DNA of 64,000 nucleotides. It comes from Myxococcales bacterium UBA1238. Lineage in GTDB: Bacteria; Myxococcota_A; Bradymonadia; UBA7976; UBA1532. Both the position numbers and the translations under genes were made by a program. This document shows, in pieces, positions 1 to 8,945 of this stretch. Position 1 is the stretch's first letter. Each line of letters begins with the position of its first letter. Below the pieces are notes generated by a model. That model was not told the DNA's origin. It made no database searches and saw nothing but the letters and a program-made list of their open reading frames with translations. Where the stretch lies: contig DBWM01000011.1 in the NCBI GenBank assembly GCA_002309015.1, positions 286-64,285 of the forward strand. The letters run 5' to 3'.

Positions 1-143
1 CCTTATCTCCCTGCGAACAAGATCGAGTAAATCAAAATCAAGCTGCGAAAGTAAAAAGATCCTCCAATAACTCGAAAATCACTCCTGCCCCAAAAAAGAT
101 CTCCCAAAAACTCGAAACCCCACCCCAAAAAACAAAAACCCCT

Positions 144-1088
144 TCACCACTTCCCGATGGGCGTCACATCCGCCAGATCCTCCGGCCATGGGCTCTCAAA
201 ATTCATCGGCTCCTTCGTTACGGGATGCACGAACGCGAGTTTGGCGGAATGGAGGGCCTGCCTGGGGGCGCCGGGGGTTTTGGCGTAGACGCGTTCGCCT
301 AAGAGCGGGCAGCCGAGTTCCGCCATATGGATGCGGATTTGGTGGGTGCGGCCGGTGGAGAGGCGGATCTCCAGGGCGGCGCGGGGCTCTGCGGGCGGGA
401 GGGAGCGGGCGATCACCTCGTAGCGGGTGATCGCGAGCTTGCCGTAGCCGGGCATGGGGCCGGGATCCTTGCAGGGGAGCGGGCGCACTTTGAACGATCC
501 CTTGCGCGATCCGCGTTTTCCCTGGCCGACGTCGCGGAGCATCATGCTCGAGATGAGGCCGCGTTCGATTTCGGGGCAGCCCTGAACGACGGCGCGGTAG
601 GTGCGCTGCAGCTCGTGGCGTTCGATGGCGTCGCACAGAATGCGGGCGGATTCGACGCTGCGGGCGAACACCATGAGGCCGGAGGTGTCGAGATCGAGGC
701 GGTGGACGATCTTCGGTCGGCGGGGGCCGTGGCAGAGGCGCTGGGCGGCGATGAGGGCGTTCGGGGCTTCGGGATCGTCGAGCAGCGGGGAGGCGGGCAG
801 ATGCGCGGGCTTGTCGATGACCACGATGTCGTCGTCGATGTAGACGCAGCGCACGCCAAAAGGCTCGGTCTTTGCGGGATCGGGGGCGTTCCAGTCGAGC
901 AGCAGCGCGTCGCCTGCCATGATGGGCAGATCGATTTTGAGGGCGCGCTTGCCGTTTAAAAACAGTTTGCCGGTCTGGATGACCGACTGGGCTTTGGCGT
1001 GGGAGAGGGCGAACGCAAGCCGGACGGCCTGATCGAGGCGGCCGCTTTTCGCTTGCTCGGCGTTTAGGGTGATCGGTTCGAGTTTCAT
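144..1088 (-). CDS. RluA-family pseudouridine synthase with S4 domain
   Basis: Predicted to isomerise uridine to pseudouridine in rRNA or tRNA in the cytoplasm. The 314-residue protein has an N-terminal S4-like RNA-binding segment (about residues 15-62, including LFLNGKRAL) and then the catalytic domain. The family signature HRLDLDTSG lies at residues 129-137, with the catalytic Asp expected at 132. The RxHQIRIHMA motif near the C-terminus is also present. I chose the ATG at 1088 because the longer reading frame (to 1265) adds an N-terminus unlike the family. The S4 domain argues for an RluC/RluD-like rather than strict RluA subgroup; the target nucleotide cannot be told. It lies 20 bp downstream of the VKOR-DsbA gene on the same strand and may be cotranscribed. 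Confidence 0.9.
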   Translation of the reverse strand: MKLEPITLNAEQAKSGRLDQAVRLAFALSHAKAQSVIQTGKLFLNGKRALKIDLPIMAGDALLLDWNAPDPAKTEPFGVRCVYIDDDIVVIDKPAHLPASPLLDDPEAPNALIAAQRLCHGPRRPKIVHRLDLDTSGLMVFARSVESARILCDAIERHELQRTYRAVVQGCPEIERGLISSMMLRDVGQGKRGSRKGSFKVRPLPCKDPGPMPGYGKLAITRYEVIARSLPPAEPRAALEIRLSTGRTHQIRIHMAELGCPLLGERVYAKTPGAPRQALHSAKLAFVHPVTKEPMNFESPWPEDLADVTPIGKW

Positions 1089-1108
1089 GTGAGTCTCGCT
1101 TGGGGCTT

Positions 1109-2284
1109 TTACGGCTGGCGCCTGATCGCTGCGTTTAAGCGCTCTTCGGGAATGAAGCCCAGGAATTTTTCGCCATTTAAAAAGAAGGTGGGCGTGCCCG
1201 AGACCTGGCGTTCGATGCCGTCGCTGATGTCGTTGGTGACCGCCATGGGCAGCGTTTTCATGCATTCTGCGAATTGGGCGCGATCGAGGGCCAGGCGCAC
1301 CGCGAGATCGTCGAGATCGATGTTCTGAGCCTTGGTGCTGTCCTGCAGCATGAAGAGGGCGTCGTTCATCTCCCAGAATTTACCCTGCTGGCCGGCGCAT
1401 TCGGCGGCGGTCGAGAGCTTGCAGGCCGAGAGATGGAACGGGCGCGAGATCTTGGGGTTGCAGGCCTGATCGAGCGGCAGATGGCGGTGAATGAAGCGCA
1501 CCTCTTTGGGATGCTCGGCCACAAACTGGCGCAGCGTGCGGTGCGACTTGCGGCAATGGGGGCATTCGTAATCGCTGAATTCGATGATCTGCGCAGGCGC
1601 GTCGGTGGTTCCGCCAATAAAGTGACCGTCGGGGCCTTCGCCGTGGGGCAAATCGAGGAGTCCCTGCCATCCGGGCGCGCCCCAGTAAGGCGTCATGAGC
1701 GCCATCGGCACCGCAAAGCTCGAACAACCGAGCACCAGCACCGGAAGCGCGATCAGCGGCCGCGTAAAGAGATCGCGCATGTCCGTAAAGAATTGCCCCC
1801 AGGGCACGCGTTTCTGCCGGTAAGTCACCAGGATGATCACCATCGAGAGGGCGTTTAAAACGTAGGTGCTCATACAAAAGATGCAGACCGAATCGATGCG
1901 CGAGACGGCGATGTACCCCAGCGTGATCGAGGTCAGGCAGGAGACGCAGGCGAGCCCGAGCAGGATCCCCCAGGGCCAGAAGCCGTTCAGTCTGCGACCC
2001 AGAATCCCCCAAAGGTGAAAGGCGCCCATCACGCAGTAACCGATGATCCCCCAGACCGAAACGGGCAGCCCCAGAAACACCGAATAGGGCGAAAGCGCCA
2101 CGGTCTCGCAGTTCACCTTGTCGCTTAAGCCGCAAATGGAATGAAAGTTGGGATCCGTATGCGTAAAGAGATGGATGCGCGTGAGCTCGATGGCCAGTCC
2201 GAGGCCCAAAAGGCAAATCGCGAGCAGGATGAAATGCCGCTTTCTGAGGGATCGCAGGTCGTCGGGGGTGAGTTCGAGGGGCAT
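1109..2284 (-). CDS. VKOR-DsbA fusion (vitamin K epoxide reductase plus thioredoxin-like oxidase)
   Basis: A membrane oxidoreductase that combines disulfide generation with disulfide transfer in the envelope. The N-terminal part (about residues 15-160) has four to five hydrophobic segments, the quinone-side pair CIFC at 134-137 and the loop cysteines Cys51 and Cys59 expected of bacterial VKOR. A further membrane segment near 175-195 leads to a DsbA/DsbG-like thioredoxin domain with CPHC at 241-244 and a cis-Pro loop (VSGTPTFF). The fusion would oxidise its own periplasmic domain and pass electrons to quinone. This suits a cell that exports many Cys-rich lipoproteins, as this window shows. Start is uncertain: ATG 2284 is used; an in-frame ATG at 2326 adds 14 residues, and neither has a clear Shine-Dalgarno. 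Confidence 0.88.
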   Translation of the reverse strand: MPLELTPDDLRSLRKRHFILLAICLLGLGLAIELTRIHLFTHTDPNFHSICGLSDKVNCETVALSPYSVFLGLPVSVWGIIGYCVMGAFHLWGILGRRLNGFWPWGILLGLACVSCLTSITLGYIAVSRIDSVCIFCMSTYVLNALSMVIILVTYRQKRVPWGQFFTDMRDLFTRPLIALPVLVLGCSSFAVPMALMTPYWGAPGWQGLLDLPHGEGPDGHFIGGTTDAPAQIIEFSDYECPHCRKSHRTLRQFVAEHPKEVRFIHRHLPLDQACNPKISRPFHLSACKLSTAAECAGQQGKFWEMNDALFMLQDSTKAQNIDLDDLAVRLALDRAQFAECMKTLPMAVTNDISDGIERQVSGTPTFFLNGEKFLGFIPEERLNAAIRRQP

Positions 2285-2613
2285 TTTGGAGTCTTTCGGC
2301 TGCGTCGGGATAGGGTGATGGCGCATTGTAGCGCAATCGATGAATTTTTTGAGGGTGTTTCTGGCATCGCGGGGGCGTTGGCGTTTGGGGCGCAGGCAGC
2401 GGTTCTCCGCCCGGCAACGGGTGTGTTTTCGGCAAAGATCCCCGATGGCGCCTCCGATTTTTCAAAAATCGCGCAAAGACCCGCGCTTTTCCGCCCATCC
2501 AAAGCCCCGTTCAGCCCCGCCCCGGCATCTTTCCGCGCAGAAACAACCGCGTTTTGACCCAGATCCGCTGTTTTCTCCGGCGCAGTGACCCCGATCGGGC
2601 ATGGGAATGATGG

Positions 2614-2957
2614 ATCAAAGGCCTTCGATGACAGGGCAACCTGATGTCCAAGATAGATCAAAGCGGTTCGATTAAGCTTTAACCTGATGTCATTGCGCGA
2701 TCGAAGTGGTTCGATGATGCCATGATGCTTTGTTAAAGCATATTCAAAGCCCTTCGATTCATCCTGGTTCTGAAGTTAAAGCGCGTTCAAAGCGGTTCGA
2801 TCATGCTTTAACATCTGGTTAAACCCGATTCAAACCGGTTTGCTTGATGCAGGTTGCCTGGTTGAAGTACGATGAAATCCCTTCGACGCCACTTGGGCGT
2901 GAGGTGATGGCAGGGTGAAACGTCTTCGGCAAAATAATGGCGGAGGGGAATCAGGCG
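2614..2957. repeat. Intergenic degenerate tandem array, exact 43-bp period (about 8 units)
   Basis: Units begin at 2614, 2657, 2700, 2743, 2786, 2829, 2872 and 2915, each exactly 43 bp after the last. The best conserved part is the first 16-18 bases, consensus close to WTCAAAGCGGTTCGATKA; the rest of each unit varies strongly. The last unit runs into the 3' end of the DarP gene. The array sits upstream of the VKOR-DsbA gene. The preceding 2330-2613 stretch holds no convincing gene; it contains a short palindrome near 2456-2470. Function unknown. Confidence 0.75.
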
Positions 2958-3562
2958 TTCGAATCGCTTTCAGCATCATCGCATGCAGCGACAGCCGCTT
3001 TTCGAAGGGCTTTGAGGAGGGCACGGTAGGAGGTCTTATTTTGGTTCAGGGCCATTTCCCGCTGGGCCTTCTCTGCAAGCGACTTCAGCGAAGCGCTTTC
3101 AGCGGAGGGGTATTTCTTAACGAAGGCCTCTAAAGCCGCTTCGCCCTCGCTGAGGATCTTCTCCCTCCATTGCTCCAACTCATGTTCGCGATCGACGTCA
3201 GCCTGATGGTGCTTCTGTCCTTCGCTTAGAAACGCGTTTATGGCTTCGAGATCCTCGCTTAAAAGCAGTGAGGAGAGGTAACGGCATTGGCGCTTTCGGG
3301 CGTTATCGGCCTTCATGCGCTGTGCATCCTTGAGTGCATCGAGCAACTCACCGTCTTCAATGGGGGCCTTCTCCAGATCCTGAGGCTTTAAAAGCAACAG
3401 ATGCTCCACCAGTTCTGATGCGAGCTCGGCATTTTCTTTCTTCTTGCGGCGGCGCTCAAAACGACCTTCGGGCTCAAAATCGCTTTCGATGGACTCTGCA
3501 CCCTCTTCTGCAGGGGCTTCTACGGGATTCGATGTGTGTCGGGCGTGATGTGATTTGCGCAT
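2951..3562 (-). CDS. darP: DarP/YjgA-type ribosome-associated protein
   Basis: A 203-residue, highly charged helical protein that matches the layout of DarP (YjgA, DUF615), a 50S-associated factor that aids large-subunit assembly. Recognisable family stretches are ELVEHLLLLKPQDLEKAPI, followed by a DALKDAQRMKADNARKRQ helix, a run on the pattern of IxxFLxxxxxxHxxxxxxxHxLExWR, and the C-terminal LLKALRKAA. The N-terminus (residues 1-40) is acidic and poorly conserved, as in the family. It ends 26 bp upstream of nothing coding on the same strand and follows the kinase gene by 26 bp, so cotranscription with that gene is possible. The 3' end overlaps the last unit of the 43-bp array. Confidence 0.8.
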   Translation of the reverse strand: MRKSHHARHTSNPVEAPAEEGAESIESDFEPEGRFERRRKKKENAELASELVEHLLLLKPQDLEKAPIEDGELLDALKDAQRMKADNARKRQCRYLSSLLLSEDLEAINAFLSEGQKHHQADVDREHELEQWREKILSEGEAALEAFVKKYPSAESASLKSLAEKAQREMALNQNKTSYRALLKALRKAAVAACDDAESDSNA

Positions 3563-3587
3563 AAAATCGCTTGAACAAGGTGAGGGT

Positions 3588-6500
3588 TTAAGGATGGGAT
3601 CGCTCGATCTGCTGTTGACTCAGGCGATCCAGGGTTTCACGGCATCGGTTAGCCTGATCGTTTAAGCCGAGTGAAAGCCAGCAATGTAAAGCGCGGCGCA
3701 GGAACTTCACCGCATGCTTGGGTTCCCCGCTCGCCTCAGCCACGTGAGCGGCTTCCTCCAGCAGGCTGGCCCAATGTGGAACGTTGATCGGGTGATGTGC
3801 ATCGATGCTGAAGGCTTGTCGCATGCGTCGGTCGCTGGTCTGACGGTGCCCCAAAAGGTCGTTTACGCGCGCGAGACGTGCAGAGATCATGCCCTGGTAT
3901 TCAGGGAACTGCGTGAGAAGCGGGATCTCGTAGGTGCGCAGGTAAAACTCATTGGCGCTTTGCAGGTCGTTGTGCATTTCGGCGAGCCATCCGGCGTTTA
4001 AATGGCTGAAGGAAATGGCGGAGTCGCAGAGTTCAAGCGTGAGATTCGAGTATTTCAGGTAGGCGAGCTCCGCTTCGTCTAGGTTTTGATTGCGCAGGTG
4101 GTAATACCCGAGCTGTCCCAGACAGCGTGCAGCGTCGCGCGGGAAACCGAGGGCGTCGAAATACTGGGCTGCGAGCCCCATCGCCTCGATCGCCTTCGGT
4201 ATCTGCTGGCATTTTTGGTAAATCCCCGCGATGAACTCGTAGGTTTCGGCGATGAGCGCGTCGTCGAAGCCCTTGAGGGCGCATTGCAGCAATTCCTGAG
4301 CGTTCTGCAGCGCCAGTTCGTCGCGCTTGGCCTGAAGGGCGGCCTGAATGTAAGCCCGCCGGCTTCGCACCAGGTGATCCTCCCGCGTCAGCCCCGAAAA
4401 CGTCGAAAACAGCGCATCAAAATCGCAGGCCCGGGGATCCAGCTGGATGGCCTGCTCCAGCTGCGCGCGTGCTTCCTTGGGATCGAGCATGCGGAGCGCC
4501 ACCGATCCCAGGCAATAATGCGCCTGCGCCTGCACCATGATGTCGCCCGTAGCCTCCGCACCCTGAAGCAGTCGGTTGGCGATGTCGGCGGTTTGCGTGA
4601 TGCGACCCATGCGGAGCGCCACCTCGGCCTGCAAACAAAGCAAATCCGTCGGCGGATCCAGGGGATCCACCAGGTTTTGAGCCGCTCGCAGGCGCGCTTC
4701 TGCCAGCAGCACGTCGTTGTTTTGAAGCGCCAGGCGCGTTTGTGCCAGCCGGCATTGGAGCTCGGTCTCGTTTCGATGCAGCGATTGCGGCACAAAGCTC
4801 AGCCATTGAAGGGCCACCTCAAAGAGGCGCTCGCAGAGGTAATAGGCCCCGCAGTCGTGCGCCATCGCAAGACCGCGCAAAAGCAGCGTGGTTGCGGTCT
4901 GCGGTTCTCCCGCCAGCAAATAGTGATGCGCCTGATGCATGAACTCCGAAGGGTGCATCGGCGGCTCCACGCGCGAGATGAGCTCGGCGGCCTGGAGATG
5001 CAGCGGTCTCGATTCGGGTGAAGCCTGCAACTTGCGCTGAAGCGCGGCGAACACGGCGTTATGCGCGAAGCGATAGAGATCGTTGTCGATGTCGATGAGA
5101 AAACCGAGGGTGATCAGATCGTCCAGAGTAGGCCCGATTTGCTCGATCTTTAAGCGATCAGCCACAGCCTGTGCCATCTGCGATGTAAAGTTGAGCCCCA
5201 CGGCGCTCAGCGCGATGAGCAGCTTTTCGTGCGGACAGGCGGCCAGGCGCGCCAGGATGAGCCCTTCGAGGGGCTGCGGCAGCGGCGCTTCGGTTTCGCG
5301 ATAGCGGATGACCCCCGATTCCTGCTTTAAGCGGTGCGTCTCTGACAGAAACGCGATGGCGTGATGGGCGTAAAGCGGATTCCCCATGCTCGACTGCGCG
5401 ATCTGGCGGCAAAGCAGCGGATCGAGCGGCGCCAGTTCCTGAATGAGCGGCAGCATCGCTTCGGGCGGCAGTGGCGGAATGCTCCGCTCCCACACGTGAT
5501 CGGGATTGCGCTGCAACACGGGGTTGATGGGCCCCAGCGCAAAGTTGCTTCCCGGCGAATCGTCCACGGTGATGAGAAAAGTGATCGGTGTAGGCTCCTG
5601 GCAAACCTTGCGGATCAAAAAGGCGATGCAGGCCAGCTCTTCAGGCTGGCTTTGATCGAGATCGTCCATGAGCCAAAGCAGCGAATGGTGCGACGCCAAC
5701 GCTTTGAGCACCGAAAGCAGCACCAGGCGATGCCGCGCGAGCCTCGGTACGTGGGAATAAAGGCAGTCGATCAGGGAGGAACGATCGATTTTCCCTTGCG
5801 GATCAATGGGATCGAGGGTTTGAGCCAGCACGCTGAAGGGATCTTCGGGACATTGCGGCGGGAGTCCCAGCGCCTGGCAGAAGGCGTTGCGCACCGGTTT
5901 TTGGTTGTTCGTGTTCGAGGCGTCGCTGCGCAAAATGGTCATCCAGCCGTGCTCGCTGCTGATTTGCGAAAGCCAGTTGGCGAGCCGCGTCTTGCCCACA
6001 CCGACCTGCCCCCGAAGCAGCAGAATGCGCGCCTGATTGAACCGGCAGCAATGCACCACCTGAGACCACATCTCGCTCTGCAGCAAATCGCGCCCGTAAA
6101 TGTTGTGGCTTTCGATCTGCATCAGGTCCCATTGGTGGATGCTCTTGTTGTTGTCGCAGCTTTCAAAGGGATTCGGGCTGTGAAGCGGACTCCGGGTCGC
6201 AGGCTCGATCTCGGCGATGATGGGCAAAAGCGGCAGTGCGTCGCTGTTTTGGCGGCTGAACGAGACGCAGGCGCGAAGCTCGCGTCGGAATGAGGCTGCG
6301 GAATCGCTCCTTTGGTTGGGATCCTCGCGTAAGTTGCGCGCTAACAAGGCAAAAAGCTGCGGAGGCACGCGCAGGGCGGGCAGAGGCGTAAACTGCGGGA
6401 GCGTCGCGGTTACATGGAGGGGTTCGCCGGGCGAGGTCTTTTGGTGATCGAAGGGCGGCTGTCCGCAGCAAAGGGTCCAGAGCAGGGCGGCCACCGCGTA

Positions 6501-7142
6501 AAGATCGCTCTGAGGCGTCGCTTCCTGGGGATTCTTGCGTTGCTCCGGCGCCAAAAACGCCAGGCTGTCGCGCTCTTCAAAGAGTCCCGGATCGGGCACA
6601 ATTTTGTTGGAAAGGCTGCTCAGCCCGAAATCGAGAATTTTGACGCGCTGCGTTTTGGGCTCGATGAGGATATGGGCGGGCGTGAGGTTGCGGTGGATGA
6701 TGCCGCAGCTGTGGGCGTAGGCGAGGGCCTGCAGGATTTGCTCCACCCAGTTTTTAACCTGCGTGAAGCTGTAAGGCTGTCCCGTTTCGAGCCATTCGGC
6801 CAGATCCGTGCCCTGGCAGAGTTCGAGCACCAGAAGCTGATGTTCGCGTTCATCCTCTTCGAGGGCGTAAAGGTGCGAAATGTTGGGATGTTCCAGCCGC
6901 GAGATGGAGCGGATCTGCCGTCTGAACAAGCGGTCGAGCTGGGGCGAGCGCCGGGGTATTTCGGGCAAAACCTTGATGGCGACGGGGCGGTTCTGGAGGC
7001 TGTCGTAAGCTTCAAAGACGATGCCGTGATGGCTTTGGGGCTGCTCATTTAAAATGCGATACCGGTTTAAGAGCAGATCGCCCACCTTAAAGACGGGAAC
7101 AGTGGGGAGCGGCTGGCTTGGGCTGTTGGGTGAGTCGTTCAA
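3588..7142 (-). CDS. Giant kinase-like STAND ATPase with TPR tail, probable pseudokinase
   Basis: About 1184 residues in three parts. Residues 20-295 fold like a Ser/Thr protein kinase: VAIK with Lys57, DFG at 171-173 and APEQ near 199 are kept. However the glycine loop is lost (QSHHGIVF) and the catalytic HRDLKPxN reads HRNLTPAH at 150-157, so Asp, Lys and Asn are all replaced. Residues 345-700 form an AAA/STAND ATPase with P-loop GQVGVGKT (378-385) and Walker B LLWLMDDLD (488-496). The remainder is helical, TPR-like. This architecture resembles PknK/MalT-type signalling proteins. I chose TTG at 7142, preceded by GAGG at a 6-base spacing; the open frame extends to 7421 without a better start. 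It is divergent from the CDP-alcohol transferase gene. Confidence 0.85.
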   Translation of the reverse strand: MNDSPNSPSQPLPTVPVFKVGDLLLNRYRILNEQPQSHHGIVFEAYDSLQNRPVAIKVLPEIPRRSPQLDRLFRRQIRSISRLEHPNISHLYALEEDEREHQLLVLELCQGTDLAEWLETGQPYSFTQVKNWVEQILQALAYAHSCGIIHRNLTPAHILIEPKTQRVKILDFGLSSLSNKIVPDPGLFEERDSLAFLAPEQRKNPQEATPQSDLYAVAALLWTLCCGQPPFDHQKTSPGEPLHVTATLPQFTPLPALRVPPQLFALLARNLREDPNQRSDSAASFRRELRACVSFSRQNSDALPLLPIIAEIEPATRSPLHSPNPFESCDNNKSIHQWDLMQIESHNIYGRDLLQSEMWSQVVHCCRFNQARILLLRGQVGVGKTRLANWLSQISSEHGWMTILRSDASNTNNQKPVRNAFCQALGLPPQCPEDPFSVLAQTLDPIDPQGKIDRSSLIDCLYSHVPRLARHRLVLLSVLKALASHHSLLWLMDDLDQSQPEELACIAFLIRKVCQEPTPITFLITVDDSPGSNFALGPINPVLQRNPDHVWERSIPPLPPEAMLPLIQELAPLDPLLCRQIAQSSMGNPLYAHHAIAFLSETHRLKQESGVIRYRETEAPLPQPLEGLILARLAACPHEKLLIALSAVGLNFTSQMAQAVADRLKIEQIGPTLDDLITLGFLIDIDNDLYRFAHNAVFAALQRKLQASPESRPLHLQAAELISRVEPPMHPSEFMHQAHHYLLAGEPQTATTLLLRGLAMAHDCGAYYLCERLFEVALQWLSFVPQSLHRNETELQCRLAQTRLALQNNDVLLAEARLRAAQNLVDPLDPPTDLLCLQAEVALRMGRITQTADIANRLLQGAEATGDIMVQAQAHYCLGSVALRMLDPKEARAQLEQAIQLDPRACDFDALFSTFSGLTREDHLVRSRRAYIQAALQAKRDELALQNAQELLQCALKGFDDALIAETYEFIAGIYQKCQQIPKAIEAMGLAAQYFDALGFPRDAARCLGQLGYYHLRNQNLDEAELAYLKYSNLTLELCDSAISFSHLNAGWLAEMHNDLQSANEFYLRTYEIPLLTQFPEYQGMISARLARVNDLLGHRQTSDRRMRQAFSIDAHHPINVPHWASLLEEAAHVAEASGEPKHAVKFLRRALHCWLSLGLNDQANRCRETLDRLSQQQIERSHP

Positions 7143-7404
7143 TTTAGACCTCACGGACTTCGTGACTTGAGCGCATACGCGAGCGACAAAGATGTTGTAT
7201 AACGGTTGTGCGCCAGAATGCAGAATTTTAAGGATCTGAGAGAGCGATTTTGTGGAAGGACGGCGTGCGGGGCTGATTTTTGAGCGCCCGAATGCGGTTT
7301 CGGATGGAAAAAGATGCGCCCCTGCGCCCCTGACGTTCGTTTTTTCTCGCCTCTTTTGCGCGGGGCTTGTAGCAAGGCTGCAAAATTTGTGGAGGAGATG
7401 CGCG

Positions 7405-8160
7405 TTGCTCGAACAGGTCAAGGCCGTTTATCGCAAGAGTTTAAAGCCTAAAGACAGCTTGTTTAACATTTATATCGCCCGCCCCATCGCGGCGCCTTTG
7501 GTGGTTTGCCTTTCCAAAACGAAGGTGACGCCCAATCAGATCACCTTTACGTCGATCAGCTGCATGTGCGCGGCGGCGGCGCTCTATTGCACGGTTTCAG
7601 GCTGGCTCGGGCTGCTGCTCGGTACTCTGGCGCTCGAAATCACGTATTTGCTCGATTGCACCGACGGTCAGCTTGCGCGCGTGACGGGTCAGAGTTCGCC
7701 GGTGGGCGCGGCCCTCGATTTTTTGATGGATGAATTGAAGGCGTTTTTGCTGATCGGCTCGCTTGCGGCGCGCGGTTATCTGCAGGATGCGCAGGGCGTG
7801 TGGATTCTGTTTGTGGGCCTCGCATCGGCCGTCGTCGTGGGCTCGGCGCTTTCGGTGACCCAGTTTTTGCGTTGTCCCGCCTACGTTGCGTTTGCGGAAG
7901 CGCGCGGTCAAAAGACTTTAAAGCATGGAGAAGCCGCAGGCGCTGCGCGATCATCAAAAATCTGGCCGATTGAAATGGTCATCCGTTTAATTCAGCATTA
8001 TCCTGCGGGCTTGCCGATCTTTGCGGCGTTTGATCGGCTCGACTGGTTTCTTTGCGCGTACGGTGGAGTGCATGTGCTTTACCTTGCAAAATCTGCGCTG
8101 GCGTTTTTACCGCTTTGCCGACGCGCGCCCACAACGCAACAAAACGCGGAGGATCCATGA
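7405..8160 (+). CDS. CDP-alcohol phosphatidyltransferase family membrane enzyme
   Basis: Transfers a phospho-alcohol from a CDP-alcohol to an acceptor alcohol at the membrane. The complete family signature is present as DCTDGQLARVTGQSSPVG followed by AALDFLMDE, matching DxxDGxxARx8Gx3Dx3D. Several hydrophobic segments surround it. The start is taken as TTG 7405 because a strong GGAGGAG lies 7 bases upstream; the reading frame extends further to 7252, but that part overlaps the divergent gene's leader and looks non-coding. The stop overlaps the next ATG (ATGA), so the two are translationally coupled. The neighbour is a nucleotidyltransferase, which suggests the pair makes and uses one CDP-activated head group, as in inositol-phosphate lipid or DIPP synthesis. 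The substrate is inferred, not shown. Confidence 0.85.
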   Translation: MLEQVKAVYRKSLKPKDSLFNIYIARPIAAPLVVCLSKTKVTPNQITFTSISCMCAAAALYCTVSGWLGLLLGTLALEITYLLDCTDGQLARVTGQSSPVGAALDFLMDELKAFLLIGSLAARGYLQDAQGVWILFVGLASAVVVGSALSVTQFLRCPAYVAFAEARGQKTLKHGEAAGAARSSKIWPIEMVIRLIQHYPAGLPIFAAFDRLDWFLCAYGGVHVLYLAKSALAFLPLCRRAPTTQQNAEDP

Positions 8161-8882
8161 GAGGCATTCTGCTGGCCACCGGACAATGCGCTGGACTTGA
8201 AGGTTTGAGCCGTTTTCCTGCGATGACCGAGGTTGCGGGCAAATCCATCCTTCAGCATCAGGTCGACAGCCTGCGCGAACAAGGGGTGAACGACATCACG
8301 GTGGTGCGCCATCACCGCCGCTGCGTGGCCGAAGGGAACGTGCATTATGCCCATGATCCCGTGGGGTTATCCCGAAGTGCCTCGGCGCTGTTTGCGGCTC
8401 AGGGCGATCTGGTGGGCGACGTGATCTGCTCTTACGGCAACATGATCTACCATCCCGCCGTGCTCTCCGCGTTGCTGGAAGCGCCCATGGCCTGCACGCT
8501 TGTGGTCGATCGAGGCTGGCGTAAAAGCCGCGATCCGCGCGATCGCAGCGATCGGGAGCAGGATTTGGTGCGCGTGACGACCCACGGCCTGGTGCTCGAG
8601 ATCACGCAAAACTGGAGCGCATCCGGGCTTTTTGGAGAATTCATCGGGCTTTGGCGCATGTCGGCGGGCTTTGTGACGCGCCTTTGGGGGATTTACCAAA
8701 GCCTGCTCGCCCTCTGCTCCCCCGAGATCGGCCGTCAGCTTTTGGTTTCCGACGTGATCAACGCCGCGATCGCGCAGGGCGAAATGGTGGCGGTGCTCAC
8801 GGTCGACGGCGCCTGGCGCGGTATCTCTACGCTGCAGGATGCCCAGAATGCGGGAGAGGCGTTTACGCGCTGGATGCGCTGA
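8157..8882 (+). CDS. Nucleotidyltransferase-like (GT-A fold) protein
   Basis: A 241-residue protein that resembles sugar- or alcohol-phosphate nucleotidyltransferases. The segment MTEVAGKSILQHQVDSLRE at about residues 23-41 matches the family's 'PKxLxxVxGKxLLxxxxxxL' region, followed by GVNDITVV. The N-terminal signature, usually LAAGxGxRL, is degenerate here (LATGQCAGLEGL). GGAGG precedes ATG 8157, and the start overlaps the upstream stop. Together with the CDP-alcohol transferase it may form a CTP:alcohol-phosphate cytidylyltransferase plus transferase couple. The degenerate nucleotide-binding loop leaves activity open. Confidence 0.7.
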   Translation: MRGILLATGQCAGLEGLSRFPAMTEVAGKSILQHQVDSLREQGVNDITVVRHHRRCVAEGNVHYAHDPVGLSRSASALFAAQGDLVGDVICSYGNMIYHPAVLSALLEAPMACTLVVDRGWRKSRDPRDRSDREQDLVRVTTHGLVLEITQNWSASGLFGEFIGLWRMSAGFVTRLWGIYQSLLALCSPEIGRQLLVSDVINAAIAQGEMVAVLTVDGAWRGISTLQDAQNAGEAFTRWMR

Positions 8883-8945
8883 AAGGCTGGGAACATTGGG
8901 CAGGAACGAGCGGCGGGATAATGCCGGGAACGGCGGGGCGAGGGA

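Noticed and set aside
55..110. Short repeats (AAAAGATC, ACTCGAAA) at the left edge
   Set aside because: Only two clear copies with a step near 40 bp; too few to join the 42/43-bp family.
2657..2680. tRNA T-arm (GGTTCGAT-like) in the 43-bp units
   Set aside because: No acceptor stem, D-arm or anticodon arm can be folded around it, and the motif repeats every 43 bp.
2614..2957. CRISPR array, because of the constant 43-bp step
   Set aside because: No part of the unit is strictly conserved, the spacer part is itself related between units, and there are no cas genes in the window.
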